A stretch of 64,000 bases of DNA, taken from positions 62,001 to 126,000 of the forward strand of contig JBGQAK010000004.1 in NCBI GenBank assembly GCA_041494245.1, given 5' to 3'. Numbering within the stretch: the stretch's first letter is position 1; each line of letters starts with the position of its first letter. The stretch comes from RBG-13-68-16 sp041494245. GTDB taxonomy: Bacteria; Acidobacteriota; Thermoanaerobaculia; Thermoanaerobaculales; Thermoanaerobaculaceae. The notes under the pieces were generated by a model. It saw only the letters and a list, made by a program, of their open reading frames with translations. It was not told the origin of the DNA and made no database searches. Below are positions 56,267 to 63,693 of the stretch, one piece after another. Both the position numbers and the translations under genes were made by a program.

Positions 56267-57070
56267 ATGAGTGTGCCCGTGGCGGTCGTCGTCCCAATCT
56301 TCAAGACGGAGCTGTCGCCGGACGAGCGGCTGTCCCTCGCCCACCTTGCCCGCCAGCTTGCGCGCTACCCGCGCGTGCAGGTCTCCCCCGCTTCCCTGAC
56401 AGCAAACGTCCTGGGCGGCGAGGTACGGCGCTTCCCCAATGGTTTCTTCACCGGGACTGTTTCCTACAGCCGCCTGCTGCTCTCGCGCGAGTTCTACGAG
56501 GCGTTCCTCGACTTCGAATATATCTTGGTCCATCAGACGGACTGCCTCACATTCAGCGACACCCTGGAGGATTTCGTTCAACTCGGCGTGGACTATCTTG
56601 GGGCGCCGTGGGTGCTGTTCGATCGCAGCGCCGGACCTCGCCTCGGCCGGGCCGGAAACGGCGGCTTCTCCCTCCGGAGAGTGAAGAGGTTCCTCGACGT
56701 CCTCGATGCGCGCGAAGTGTTCACCTATCCCGGCGACGAGCTCCGACGTCATTTCGGAGCGATGCGCTTTTTCTCGAAGCTTGACGAATTCAGGATCACG
56801 GCCTCCGCGCTGTGCCGTGTGCCCCAGCTTGGAGAGACAGTCGCGCGGAAGTGGACAGGAAACGAGGACATTTTCTGGGCTTTCATGGCGCCAGCAATCG
56901 TGAGGGACTTCCGAGTCGCCGACTGGCAGGTGGGCGTGCGGTTCGCCTTCGAGGAGGCACCTCAGCTGTGCTTTTCCCTGAACCAGGGGCGCCTGCCGTT
57001 CGCCTGCCACGCCTGGAAACGCTGGGATCCTGAGTTCTGGCAGGGCATCCTCGCTCGCCTCGAAGCGTGA
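56267..57070 (+). CDS. DUF5672-family protein, probable glycan-locus enzyme
   Basis: 267 residues. The sequence (YILVHQTDCLTFSD, DYLGAPWVLFD, and GRAGNGGFSLRRVKRFLD) is that of the DUF5672 family, found mostly in polysaccharide gene clusters and thought from fold and context to be glycosyltransferases. TDC could serve as a DxD-like motif. No membrane segment. It starts 6 nt after the GT2 stop and ends the co-directional glycan row. Activity is inference. Confidence 0.75.
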   Translation: MSVPVAVVVPIFKTELSPDERLSLAHLARQLARYPRVQVSPASLTANVLGGEVRRFPNGFFTGTVSYSRLLLSREFYEAFLDFEYILVHQTDCLTFSDTLEDFVQLGVDYLGAPWVLFDRSAGPRLGRAGNGGFSLRRVKRFLDVLDAREVFTYPGDELRRHFGAMRFFSKLDEFRITASALCRVPQLGETVARKWTGNEDIFWAFMAPAIVRDFRVADWQVGVRFAFEEAPQLCFSLNQGRLPFACHAWKRWDPEFWQGILARLEA

Positions 57071-57174
57071 TCCTGTCTGTCCGCCGTCGGGGCGGCCTCG
57101 CGGCAAGCCCGGGCAACGGTCCCGCCTGCGGTCAAAGCACGAGACCTGCTAGCATCACGCGTCCGGAGGTTCTC

Positions 57175-58863
57175 ATGAAGCTCGTCGAGTGCGTCCCCAA
57201 CATCTCGGAAGGCCGGCGGCCGGAGATCTACGAGGCGGCGGCGAAGGCCGCGGCCTCGGTGCCGGGGGTCACTCTCCTCAACGTGGATCCCGGCGCCCAG
57301 ACCAACCGCACCGTGATCACCTTCGTGGGAGAGCCGGAGGCCGTCTTGGAGGGCGCGTTCCGCCTCACCGCGAACGCCGTCGAGCTCATCGACATGAGCA
57401 CGCACCACGGCGCCCACCCGCGGATGGGGGCGGTGGACGTGGTGCCGTTCGTGCCGGTCGCCGGGGTGACAATGGACGAGTGCGTGGCGCTCGCGCGCCG
57501 CCTGGGCGAGCGGGTCGGCACGGAGCTCGCGATCCCCGTCTACCTCTACGAGGACGCGGCCTCGCAGTCCGCCCGCCGGAACCTGGCCGACATCCGCTCC
57601 GGCGAGTACGAGGGGCTGGCGGAGAAGCTCAAGGACTCCGCCTGGAGGCCGGACTTCGGCCCCGCCGCGTTCGTACCGCGCTCGGGAGCGAGCGTGATCG
57701 GCGCGCGGAAGTTCCTCGTCGCCTTCAACGTCAACCTCAACACGCTCGACAAGCGCCTAGCCAACCGGGTTGCCCTCGACGTGCGTGAGAAGGGGCGCAT
57801 GCGGCGCGACGAGCACGACAACCCCGTGCTCGACGCCAAGGGGAACCCGGTGTGGGATCCGGGGATCCTGAAGTCCGTGAAAGCGGTGGGCTGGGTGATC
57901 CCCGAGTTCGGCTGCGCGCAGATCTCGATGAACCTGACCGACCTCGACGTGACGCCCCTGTATGTGGCGTTCGACACCTGCGACGAGCGCGCCCGCGAGC
58001 GCGGGCTGCGCGTGACCGGGTCGGAGCTGGTCGGGCTGATCCCGAAGTCGGCGCTGCTCGCCGCCGGCCGGCACTACCTGCGGCAGATGGGGCGTTCCAC
58101 CGGGGTCCCCGAGAGCGCTCTCATCCACGTCGCGATGCGCACCCTCGGCCTCTCCGAGGTGAAGGCGTTCGACCCTTCCGAGCGCATCATCGAGTACCGG
58201 CTCGCCGAGCCCGCGCGACTGGTCTCGATGACGCTGTGCGAGTTCGCCGACGAGCTCTCGGCCGACTCACCGGCGCCGGGAGGTGGCTCGGTTGCGGCGC
58301 TGGTGGGGAGCCTAGGCGCCGCCCTGGCCGCCATGGTGGCCAACCTCTCGCACGCCAAGAAAGGGTTCGAGGACCGGCTGGATCGGCTCGACGCCATCGC
58401 GGTGCGCGGCCAGGAGCTCAAGGACCGCCTGCTCGCGGCCGTGGACGCCGACACTGCCGCCTTCGACCGCCTGCTGGAGGCGATGCGCCTGCCGAAGGGC
58501 ACCCTCGAGGAGCAGACCGCCCGCGAGGCCACGATAGCCTCGGCGACTGTCGCGGCCGTCGAGGTCCCGCTGGGGGTGCTCGAGGCCTGCCCCGAGATCA
58601 TCGAGCTTTGCCTCGAGGTCGGCCACGTCGGCCTGCAGGCCTCGCGGTCCGACGCCGGCACCGGCGCCCAGGTTGCGCGTGCCGCCGCCGCAGGCGCCTA
58701 CCAGAACGTGTGTATCAACCTCCCCGGCCTCACCGACAGGGCGCAGGCGAGGGCGCTGGTCGCGCGCGCCGACGCCGCATGGGCGAAAGCAAAAGACCTG
58801 CACACCACGGCGGAGGTGGAGATCCTCGGCGGGCTCCGCACGGCGGCGGCAGAGCACGCCTGA
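57175..58863 (+). CDS. ftcD: Fused glutamate formimidoyltransferase / formimidoyltetrahydrofolate cyclodeaminase
   Basis: 562 residues. N-terminal formiminotransferase (about 1-300: MKLVECVPNISEGRRPEIYE, DMSTHHGAHPRMGAVDVVPF with the catalytic His, and NVNLNTLD), then the cyclodeaminase domain (about 370-562: FADELSADSPAPGGGSVAAL, GAALAAMVANLS, GLQASRSDAGTGAQVARAA). It passes the formimino group from formiminoglutamate (histidine breakdown) to folate and deaminates it. No hut gene is adjacent. The ATG has GGAGG 6 nt upstream; a TAGCAT box at about 57150 may be the -10. Confidence 0.93.
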   Translation: MKLVECVPNISEGRRPEIYEAAAKAAASVPGVTLLNVDPGAQTNRTVITFVGEPEAVLEGAFRLTANAVELIDMSTHHGAHPRMGAVDVVPFVPVAGVTMDECVALARRLGERVGTELAIPVYLYEDAASQSARRNLADIRSGEYEGLAEKLKDSAWRPDFGPAAFVPRSGASVIGARKFLVAFNVNLNTLDKRLANRVALDVREKGRMRRDEHDNPVLDAKGNPVWDPGILKSVKAVGWVIPEFGCAQISMNLTDLDVTPLYVAFDTCDERARERGLRVTGSELVGLIPKSALLAAGRHYLRQMGRSTGVPESALIHVAMRTLGLSEVKAFDPSERIIEYRLAEPARLVSMTLCEFADELSADSPAPGGGSVAALVGSLGAALAAMVANLSHAKKGFEDRLDRLDAIAVRGQELKDRLLAAVDADTAAFDRLLEAMRLPKGTLEEQTAREATIASATVAAVEVPLGVLEACPEIIELCLEVGHVGLQASRSDAGTGAQVARAAAAGAYQNVCINLPGLTDRAQARALVARADAAWAKAKDLHTTAEVEILGGLRTAAAEHA

Positions 58864-58924
58864 CGGGCCCTTTGTGTCCGCCGGTGTGCTCGCCGTCATA
58901 TCGGAATGACCACGGACGCCACAG

Positions 58925-59136
58925 AAAAAAATTTGGTGGCGCCGAAGGCACCACCGGAAGGAGCGGCCAGCTTCCACCTTGCTCGGGTACTCTCGATCGG
59001 CGGCGGACCCAATGCAATCCCACGAACGTGGGATGTTTGGAGACACAGCTGAGACTAGGGTCTGGAATCGTAAGTAAATACCACTAACATCAACGGGCTG
59101 AAGGAGAAGAGCCCAGGGTTCGGTCCCGGGCCCTTT
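58925..59136 (+). ncRNA. Candidate structured RNA or regulatory region with several hairpins
   Basis: The 339-bp gap between ftcD and etfA is locally AT-richer and holds no ORF. It contains four inverted repeats: about 58936-58956 (GGTGGCGCC with GGCACCACC, one mismatch), a 5-bp GGAAG/CTTCC pair, a perfect 18-nt palindrome at 59017-59034 (ATCCCACG with CGTGGGAT), and a terminator-like hairpin at 59108-59136. The order and final U-rich tail fit a short plus-strand transcript. No known RNA family is recognised. Confidence 0.35.
59108..59136 (+). terminator. Rho-independent-like terminator
   Basis: AGAGCCC and GGGCCCT form a 7-bp stem with one mismatch, extended by GGG/CCC around TTCGGT after a bulged A, and followed by TTTCTTGCTTTCTT. 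Orientation suits plus-strand transcripts from the structured region or ftcD. Confidence 0.55.
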
Positions 59137-59139
59137 CTT

Positions 59140-59203
59140 GCTTTCTTGTCTATTGCCTTCTGCCTTCTTGCCTTTTGCTTTCCGCTTCCTGCCTCTTGCC
59201 TGC
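59140..59203 (-). repeat. Purine-rich repeat just after the etfA stop codon
   Basis: On the minus strand this is a run of GGCAA/AGGCA words directly after the TAG of etfA. It shares GCAGGCAAGAGGC (59191-59203) with the copy at 15997-16046, which also lies behind a minus-strand gene. Confidence 0.5.
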
Positions 59204-60177
59204 TACGCCTCTGCCTTGAGCTTTCGAATCTCCTCGATGAGCGGGGGGACGACCTGGAAGAGATCTCCCACGATCCCGTAGTCCGCCACCTTGAAGATCG
59301 GCGCCTCGGCGTCTTTGTTGATCGCCACGATCACCTTCGCGGACGACATCCCGGCGAGGTGCTGGATCGCCCCCGAGATGCCGCACGCGATGTAGAGCGA
59401 GGGCGAGACGACCTTGCCGGTCTGCCCGACCTGGTGCGCGTGGTCGATCCACCCTGCGTCCACCACGGCGCGCGACGCCCCGACCGCGGCGCCGAGCACC
59501 TTGGCCAGCTCGCGGATGAGCGCGAAGTTCTCCGGGCCCTTGATGCCGCGGCCGCCGCTCACGATCACGTCCGCCTCGGCCACGTCGAGCTCGCCCCCCT
59601 CCTTGGTCAGCATCTCCTTCACGACCGCCCGGATGTCGCCGCCCGTCGCGGGCAGTGTCTCCACCTCGGCCGCCCCCTGCCCGGCCTCGGCGCGGAACAC
59701 GTTGGGGCGCAGCGTGACGACCACGGCCTTGCCGGCGCCCTCCGCGGTGGCCAGTGCCTTCCCGGAGTACACCGGCCGGGTGGCCACGATCGTGCCGCCC
59801 TCGATCGCCAGCTTGACGACGTCCGCGAGGCACCCCCACCCGTGACGTGCCGCGACGCGCCCGGAGAGGTCGCGCCCCAGCACCGTGGCCGCCATGAACA
59901 CCGCGGCCGGCTGGCACTTCTCGATCGCGGCCCGGACGGCCGCCGTGTACCCCTCGGCGGAGTAGCGCGCGAGCCTCTCCTCGTCCGCTACGAAAACCTT
60001 GCCGGCACCGAAGGCGCCGAGCTCGGCCGCCTTCGCGCCGATCCCGTAACCCACCAGGACCGCGCTGACCGGCAGGCCCGCTCCCCCCGCCAGGCGCTTC
60101 GCCTCCGAGAGGGCTTCGAGCGAGGCCTTCCGGATGTTGCCGCTGCGTTGCTCGATGAAAACCAGGATGCCCGCCAT
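59203..60177 (-). CDS. etfA: Electron transfer flavoprotein, alpha subunit
   Basis: 324 residues. The FAD-binding C-terminal domain is clear: GGRGIKGPENFALI, GASRAVVDAGWIDHAHQVGQ, SPSLYIACGISGAIQHLAGM and NKDAEAPIFKVADYGIVGD. With EtfB it carries electrons from acyl-CoA and other dehydrogenases to an ETF:quinone oxidoreductase. It starts 16 nt after the etfB stop and is the second gene of the pair. Type of ETF (standard versus bifurcating) cannot be decided by eye. Confidence 0.95.
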   Translation of the reverse strand: MAGILVFIEQRSGNIRKASLEALSEAKRLAGGAGLPVSAVLVGYGIGAKAAELGAFGAGKVFVADEERLARYSAEGYTAAVRAAIEKCQPAAVFMAATVLGRDLSGRVAARHGWGCLADVVKLAIEGGTIVATRPVYSGKALATAEGAGKAVVVTLRPNVFRAEAGQGAAEVETLPATGGDIRAVVKEMLTKEGGELDVAEADVIVSGGRGIKGPENFALIRELAKVLGAAVGASRAVVDAGWIDHAHQVGQTGKVVSPSLYIACGISGAIQHLAGMSSAKVIVAINKDAEAPIFKVADYGIVGDLFQVVPPLIEEIRKLKAEA

Positions 60178-60193
60178 GGTCGCCTCCCGAGCC

Positions 60194-60991
60194 CTAAATG
60201 GCCTTGGCCTGCTCGCGCAGGAGACGGGCCAACTCCCGCGCAGCAGCCGGGGGGTCCTCTTCGCCCTTCAGGATCATGCCTCCGCTCTTGGCGGGCGGAA
60301 GCGCGAGCGCCCTCCAGCGGGAGCCCGCCTCGGCCCCTGCCAGCGCCCCCTCGTCGAGCCCCAGGTCCGCCACTGCGAACCCCTGGATGGTCACCTTCTT
60401 CGAGGCCATGATCCCCTTGAGCGACGGGTAGCGCGGTTCGTTGAGCCCCTTGTGGGCGGTGAGCACGCACGGCAGCGGAGCCGCGACCACCTCGATGCCG
60501 CCCTCGATCTCGCGGTGCGCGACGAGCCTGCCGTCACCGACCTCGAGCTTCACCACGCCCGACACGTGGGGGAGGTCCAGCAGTTCCGCGACCATGGGCC
60601 CCACGAGGCTGTTGTCGCTCCCCACGCCCTGGACCCCGGCGAGGATGAGATCGAACGGCCCCACCTTGCGAATGGCCGCCGCCAGCACCCGGGCGATCGC
60701 CAGCGCGTCGCCGAATGTCGCCACGCCGCCCTTGACGTGCACCGCCGCATCCGCGCCCCGTGCCAGGCACTCGCGCAGGCCCTGCTGGGCGCGCTCCGGC
60801 CCGTAGGTGAGGACGGTGACGTGGCCCCCTCCGCGCGTCTCCTTGAGGTGGATCGCCTCCTCGAGGGCGTACTCGTCGTACGGCGAGACGATCCATTTGA
60901 TGTCGGACTCGTCGATGCGGCTGCCCGTGCCCGCGACCTTGATCACCGAGGCCGTGTCGGGCACGTGCGCCATGAGAACGCAGCTCTTCAT
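60194..60991 (-). CDS. etfB: Electron transfer flavoprotein, beta subunit
   Basis: 265 residues. AMP-binding/structural ETF beta pattern: SPYDEYALEEAIHLKE, DLILAGVQGVGSDNSLVGPM and the recognition-loop region CVLTAHKGLNEPRYPSLKGI. It pairs with etfA directly downstream. The ATG follows GGAGG-type sequence (AGGGAGAC on the minus strand). A fabF-acpP unit lies upstream on the same strand, 84 bp away, which fits a lipid-metabolism neighbourhood but may be a separate transcript. Confidence 0.95.
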   Translation of the reverse strand: MKSCVLMAHVPDTASVIKVAGTGSRIDESDIKWIVSPYDEYALEEAIHLKETRGGGHVTVLTYGPERAQQGLRECLARGADAAVHVKGGVATFGDALAIARVLAAAIRKVGPFDLILAGVQGVGSDNSLVGPMVAELLDLPHVSGVVKLEVGDGRLVAHREIEGGIEVVAAPLPCVLTAHKGLNEPRYPSLKGIMASKKVTIQGFAVADLGLDEGALAGAEAGSRWRALALPPAKSGGMILKGEEDPPAAARELARLLREQAKAI

Positions 60992-61075
60992 GGGGTCTCC
61001 CTCCTCAGCCGCTGACGCGCGGCGTGCGAATCAGAGCTTGCCCGTACCACCGGCGAGGCGTCGACCGCCCGCCCC

Positions 61076-62314
61076 TCATCTGAGCTTGCCGAGCACCAGG
61101 CAGGCGTTGGTTCCGCCGAAACCGAACGAGTTGGAGATCGCCACCCGCACCTCGCGTTGGACCGCGCGGTGGGCCGTGTAATCGAGGTCGAACCCCTCGT
61201 CGGGGTTGTCAAGGTTGAGCGTCGGCGGGATCGTGTCGCGCGCCACCGTGAGCGCGGTGACGCCGGTTTCGAGCCCGCCCGCGGCGCCCAGCAGGTGCCC
61301 GGTGGAGGACTTCGTCGATGAGATCGCGAGGCGGTACGCGTGCTCGCCGAACACCTTCTTGATCGCGATGGTCTCCACGCGGTCGCCGTGGGGCGTGGAC
61401 GTACCGTGGGCGTTGATGTAGTCCACGTCCTCCGGCTTCAACCCCGCATCGGCGAGGGCGTTGGCCATCACGCGCGCCGGGCCGTCGCCGTCCTCCGACG
61501 GGGCGGTGATGTGGTAGGCGTCTCCCGACATCCCGAAGCCGAGCAGCTCGCAGAGGATCGGGGCACCCCGGCGCTTGGCGAACTCGAGCTCCTCGAGCAC
61601 CAGGATCCCCGCGCCCTCGGCGAGCACAAAGCCGTCGCGGTCCCGATCCCAGGGGCGCGAGGCCTTCTCGGGCTGCTCGTTGCGCGTGGAGAGCGCCTTC
61701 ATGTTGGCGAAACCCGCGATGGTGAGCGGTGACATCGTGGACTCCGTGCCACCGCAGATCGCGGCGTCGCAGTAGCCGCGTTGGATGTAGAGGAACGCGT
61801 CACCGATGGCGTGCGCCCCCGTCGAGCAGGCGGTGCACGTCGCGCTGTTGGGTCCCTTGGCACCGGTCCGGATGGATACGAGCCCGGACGGCATGTTGAC
61901 GATGCTCCCTGGGATGAAAAACGGCGACACGCGCCGTGGACCTTTCTCGAGGAGCGTGAGGTGGTTCTCCGTGATCCAGGGGAGCCCGCCGATCCCCGAC
62001 CCGATCACCACGCCCACCCGAGGGGCGTTCTCCGTGGTGACCTGGAGACCCGACATGGCGAGCGCCATGTCGCTGGCGGCCAGGGCGTAGTGGCAAAAGG
62101 TGTCGTACTTGCGGGCTTCCTTCGGCTCCATCACGAGCCCGGGGTAGAACCCCTTGACCTCGCCCGCGATGCGCACCGGGGAATCCTTGGCGTCAAAACG
62201 GGTAATGGGACCGATGCCGGAGCGTCCGGCTACCAGCCCCTCCCAGGTCGCCTCGGTCCCCACGCCGAGAGGGGAAACGAGGCCCACGCCGGTCACGACG
62301 ACCCGGCGCGCCAT
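61076..62314 (-). CDS. fabF: Beta-ketoacyl-[ACP] synthase II
   Basis: 412 residues from the ATG at 62312-62314, which shares one base with the acpP stop (TGATG). Catalytic Cys163 (CTACSTGAH), His in NAHGTSTPHGD and His in SSTKSSTGHLLGA form the KAS Cys-His-His triad. It extends acyl-ACP with malonyl-ACP in type II fatty acid synthesis. A GTG directly before the ATG is an alternative start adding one residue. Gene order acpP-fabF is the standard one; fabD/G are not in the window. Confidence 0.96.
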   Translation of the reverse strand: MARRVVVTGVGLVSPLGVGTEATWEGLVAGRSGIGPITRFDAKDSPVRIAGEVKGFYPGLVMEPKEARKYDTFCHYALAASDMALAMSGLQVTTENAPRVGVVIGSGIGGLPWITENHLTLLEKGPRRVSPFFIPGSIVNMPSGLVSIRTGAKGPNSATCTACSTGAHAIGDAFLYIQRGYCDAAICGGTESTMSPLTIAGFANMKALSTRNEQPEKASRPWDRDRDGFVLAEGAGILVLEELEFAKRRGAPILCELLGFGMSGDAYHITAPSEDGDGPARVMANALADAGLKPEDVDYINAHGTSTPHGDRVETIAIKKVFGEHAYRLAISSTKSSTGHLLGAAGGLETGVTALTVARDTIPPTLNLDNPDEGFDLDYTAHRAVQREVRVAISNSFGFGGTNACLVLGKLR

Positions 62315-62553
62315 CACGACTCCTTCACATGCTCCTTGAGGTACTTCACGGCATCGCCGACGGTGCGGATCTTCTCCGCCTCCTCGTCAGGGATCTCGAC
62401 CCCGAACTCCTCCTCGAACGCCATCACCAGCTCGACGGTGTCGAGAGAGTCCGCGCCCAGATCCTCCACGAACGATGCTTCCAGCTTCACCTTCTCGGGG
62501 TCCACCCCGAGCTGCTGCACGATGATGTCCTTGACCTTCTGTTCGATATTCAT
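62314..62553 (-). CDS. acpP: Acyl carrier protein
   Basis: 79 residues, acidic. Ser36 in GADSLDTVELVMAFEEEFG is the 4'-phosphopantetheine attachment site. It carries growing acyl chains for FabF and others. The ATG at 62551-62553 has AGGAGAT about 7 nt upstream; longer frames upstream are shadow. Its TGA overlaps the fabF ATG, so the pair is translationally coupled. Confidence 0.97.
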   Translation of the reverse strand: MNIEQKVKDIIVQQLGVDPEKVKLEASFVEDLGADSLDTVELVMAFEEEFGVEIPDEEAEKIRTVGDAVKYLKEHVKES

Positions 62554-62617
62554 GCAGAGATCTCCTTCGCGATCTGCGTCGTAGACAGCGGGCGCTTTTC
62601 TATCACACGGCGGCGGC

Positions 62618-63577
62618 TCATGCAAGCGGGGCGTCCGGGTCGGTGAGCACCTTGCCGGTCTCGTCAAGCACCTTGAGCTCCAGCTCCAGGGTGATTCCGA
62701 AGCGCTCGCGCACCCGTGCCGCCATTTGCGCGACCAACCAGCGCACATCGGCCGCCGTCGCCCCCCCGACGTTGACTATGACGTTGGCGTGGCGGGGGCT
62801 CACCTCGGCCCCGCCGCGCCGGAGGCCCTTGCAGCCGGCGAGCTCCAGAAGCCTGCCTGCAAAGTCGCCGGGAGGGTTGCGGAAGACGCTCCCGGCCGAG
62901 GGCTCAGGCGGAAGCACCCCCTGGCGGCGCGCCCGGACCTGCTGAACGCGCGCTTTCAGAGTCTCGGGATCCTCGGCCCGCAGAACCAGTTCCACCGAGG
63001 TGACAACCCGTCCCATGCCGAGGACACTCCACCGGTACCCCCCCTCCACCTCCCACCTCTCGAGCCGGCGGATGTTCCCGTCCTCTTCGACAACTTCAGC
63101 CCATCCAAGAACATCCAGGATCTCCTGACCGTAGGCACCGGCGTTCATCGCGAGCGCCCCGCCGATCGTCGAAGGGATGCCACCCAGGCACTCGATACCG
63201 GCCAATCCGGCGTCGATCGAGGCCCGCACCGCCTTGCCCAGCTGGGCCCCGCCGCCGGCACGGATCCTTGCGCCCTCCAGAGAAATGGAGCCCAAGTCTC
63301 CAACAAGCGTCAGCACGGCGGCGTCCAGGCCGGCGTCCGGGACCAGCACGTTGGCGCCCAGACCCAGGACGAGCCAGGGGACACCGGCCTCGCGCGCGGC
63401 GCGCACCGCGGCCGCGACACCCTCGGCCCGCCCGCACCGCAGCAGCACCCGCGCGGGCCCGCCGATCCGCAGGGTGGTATGCAGGGCAAGCTCCTCAGAC
63501 GCCACGACTTCAAGGCTCTCTTTCGGCAACGGCTCGAGCTGCCTGCGGAAAAGGTCCCACTCTGCGGCACTTGGCAT
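62618..63577 (-). CDS. murB: UDP-N-acetylenolpyruvoylglucosamine reductase
   Basis: 319 residues. It reduces UDP-GlcNAc-enolpyruvate to UDP-MurNAc with FAD and NADPH. FAD-binding part: LHTTLRIGGPARVLL, GLGANVLVPD, CLGGIPSTIGGALAMNAGAYG. The C-terminal part has the proton-donor Ser in SAGSVFRNPPGDFAGRLLE and SPRHANVIVN. Length and motifs fit the short (type II) MurB. The acpP-fabF pair follows 64 nt downstream on the same strand. Upstream no mur gene is visible before the repeat array. Confidence 0.94.
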   Translation of the reverse strand: MPSAAEWDLFRRQLEPLPKESLEVVASEELALHTTLRIGGPARVLLRCGRAEGVAAAVRAAREAGVPWLVLGLGANVLVPDAGLDAAVLTLVGDLGSISLEGARIRAGGGAQLGKAVRASIDAGLAGIECLGGIPSTIGGALAMNAGAYGQEILDVLGWAEVVEEDGNIRRLERWEVEGGYRWSVLGMGRVVTSVELVLRAEDPETLKARVQQVRARRQGVLPPEPSAGSVFRNPPGDFAGRLLELAGCKGLRRGGAEVSPRHANVIVNVGGATAADVRWLVAQMAARVRERFGITLELELKVLDETGKVLTDPDAPLA

Positions 63578-63693
63578 GGGGCTTGCTTATTGAACGGGTG
63601 CGGTCAGGGACAACGGCCACGACCTGAACGCACGCATCCAACCTCCTCCTTCATCCTGGCGGGCCCAAAAGCCCGCCACCTTTTTGTCCATTT
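63578..63693. other. Intergenic stretch holding a terminator-like hairpin
   Basis: 116 bp between murB and the tandem array. It should contain the murB promoter on the minus strand; no TANNNT box sits close to the ATG. No ORF seen. Confidence 0.4.
63658..63685 (+). terminator. Rho-independent-like terminator without an upstream plus-strand gene
   Basis: GGCGGGC (63658-63664), 6-nt loop, GCCCGCC (63671-63677), then ACC and five T (63681-63685). The U-run direction is plus, but the only gene to the left (murB) is on the minus strand, so the transcript it would end is unknown: perhaps a short RNA starting in the murB upstream region. Confidence 0.5.

Noticed and set aside
59108..59136. tRNA T-arm (the GGTTCGGTCCC-like stretch)
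   Set aside because: The bases around the loop do not pair as a 5-bp T-stem, and no acceptor, D or anticodon arm can be built. A terminator hairpin explains it better.
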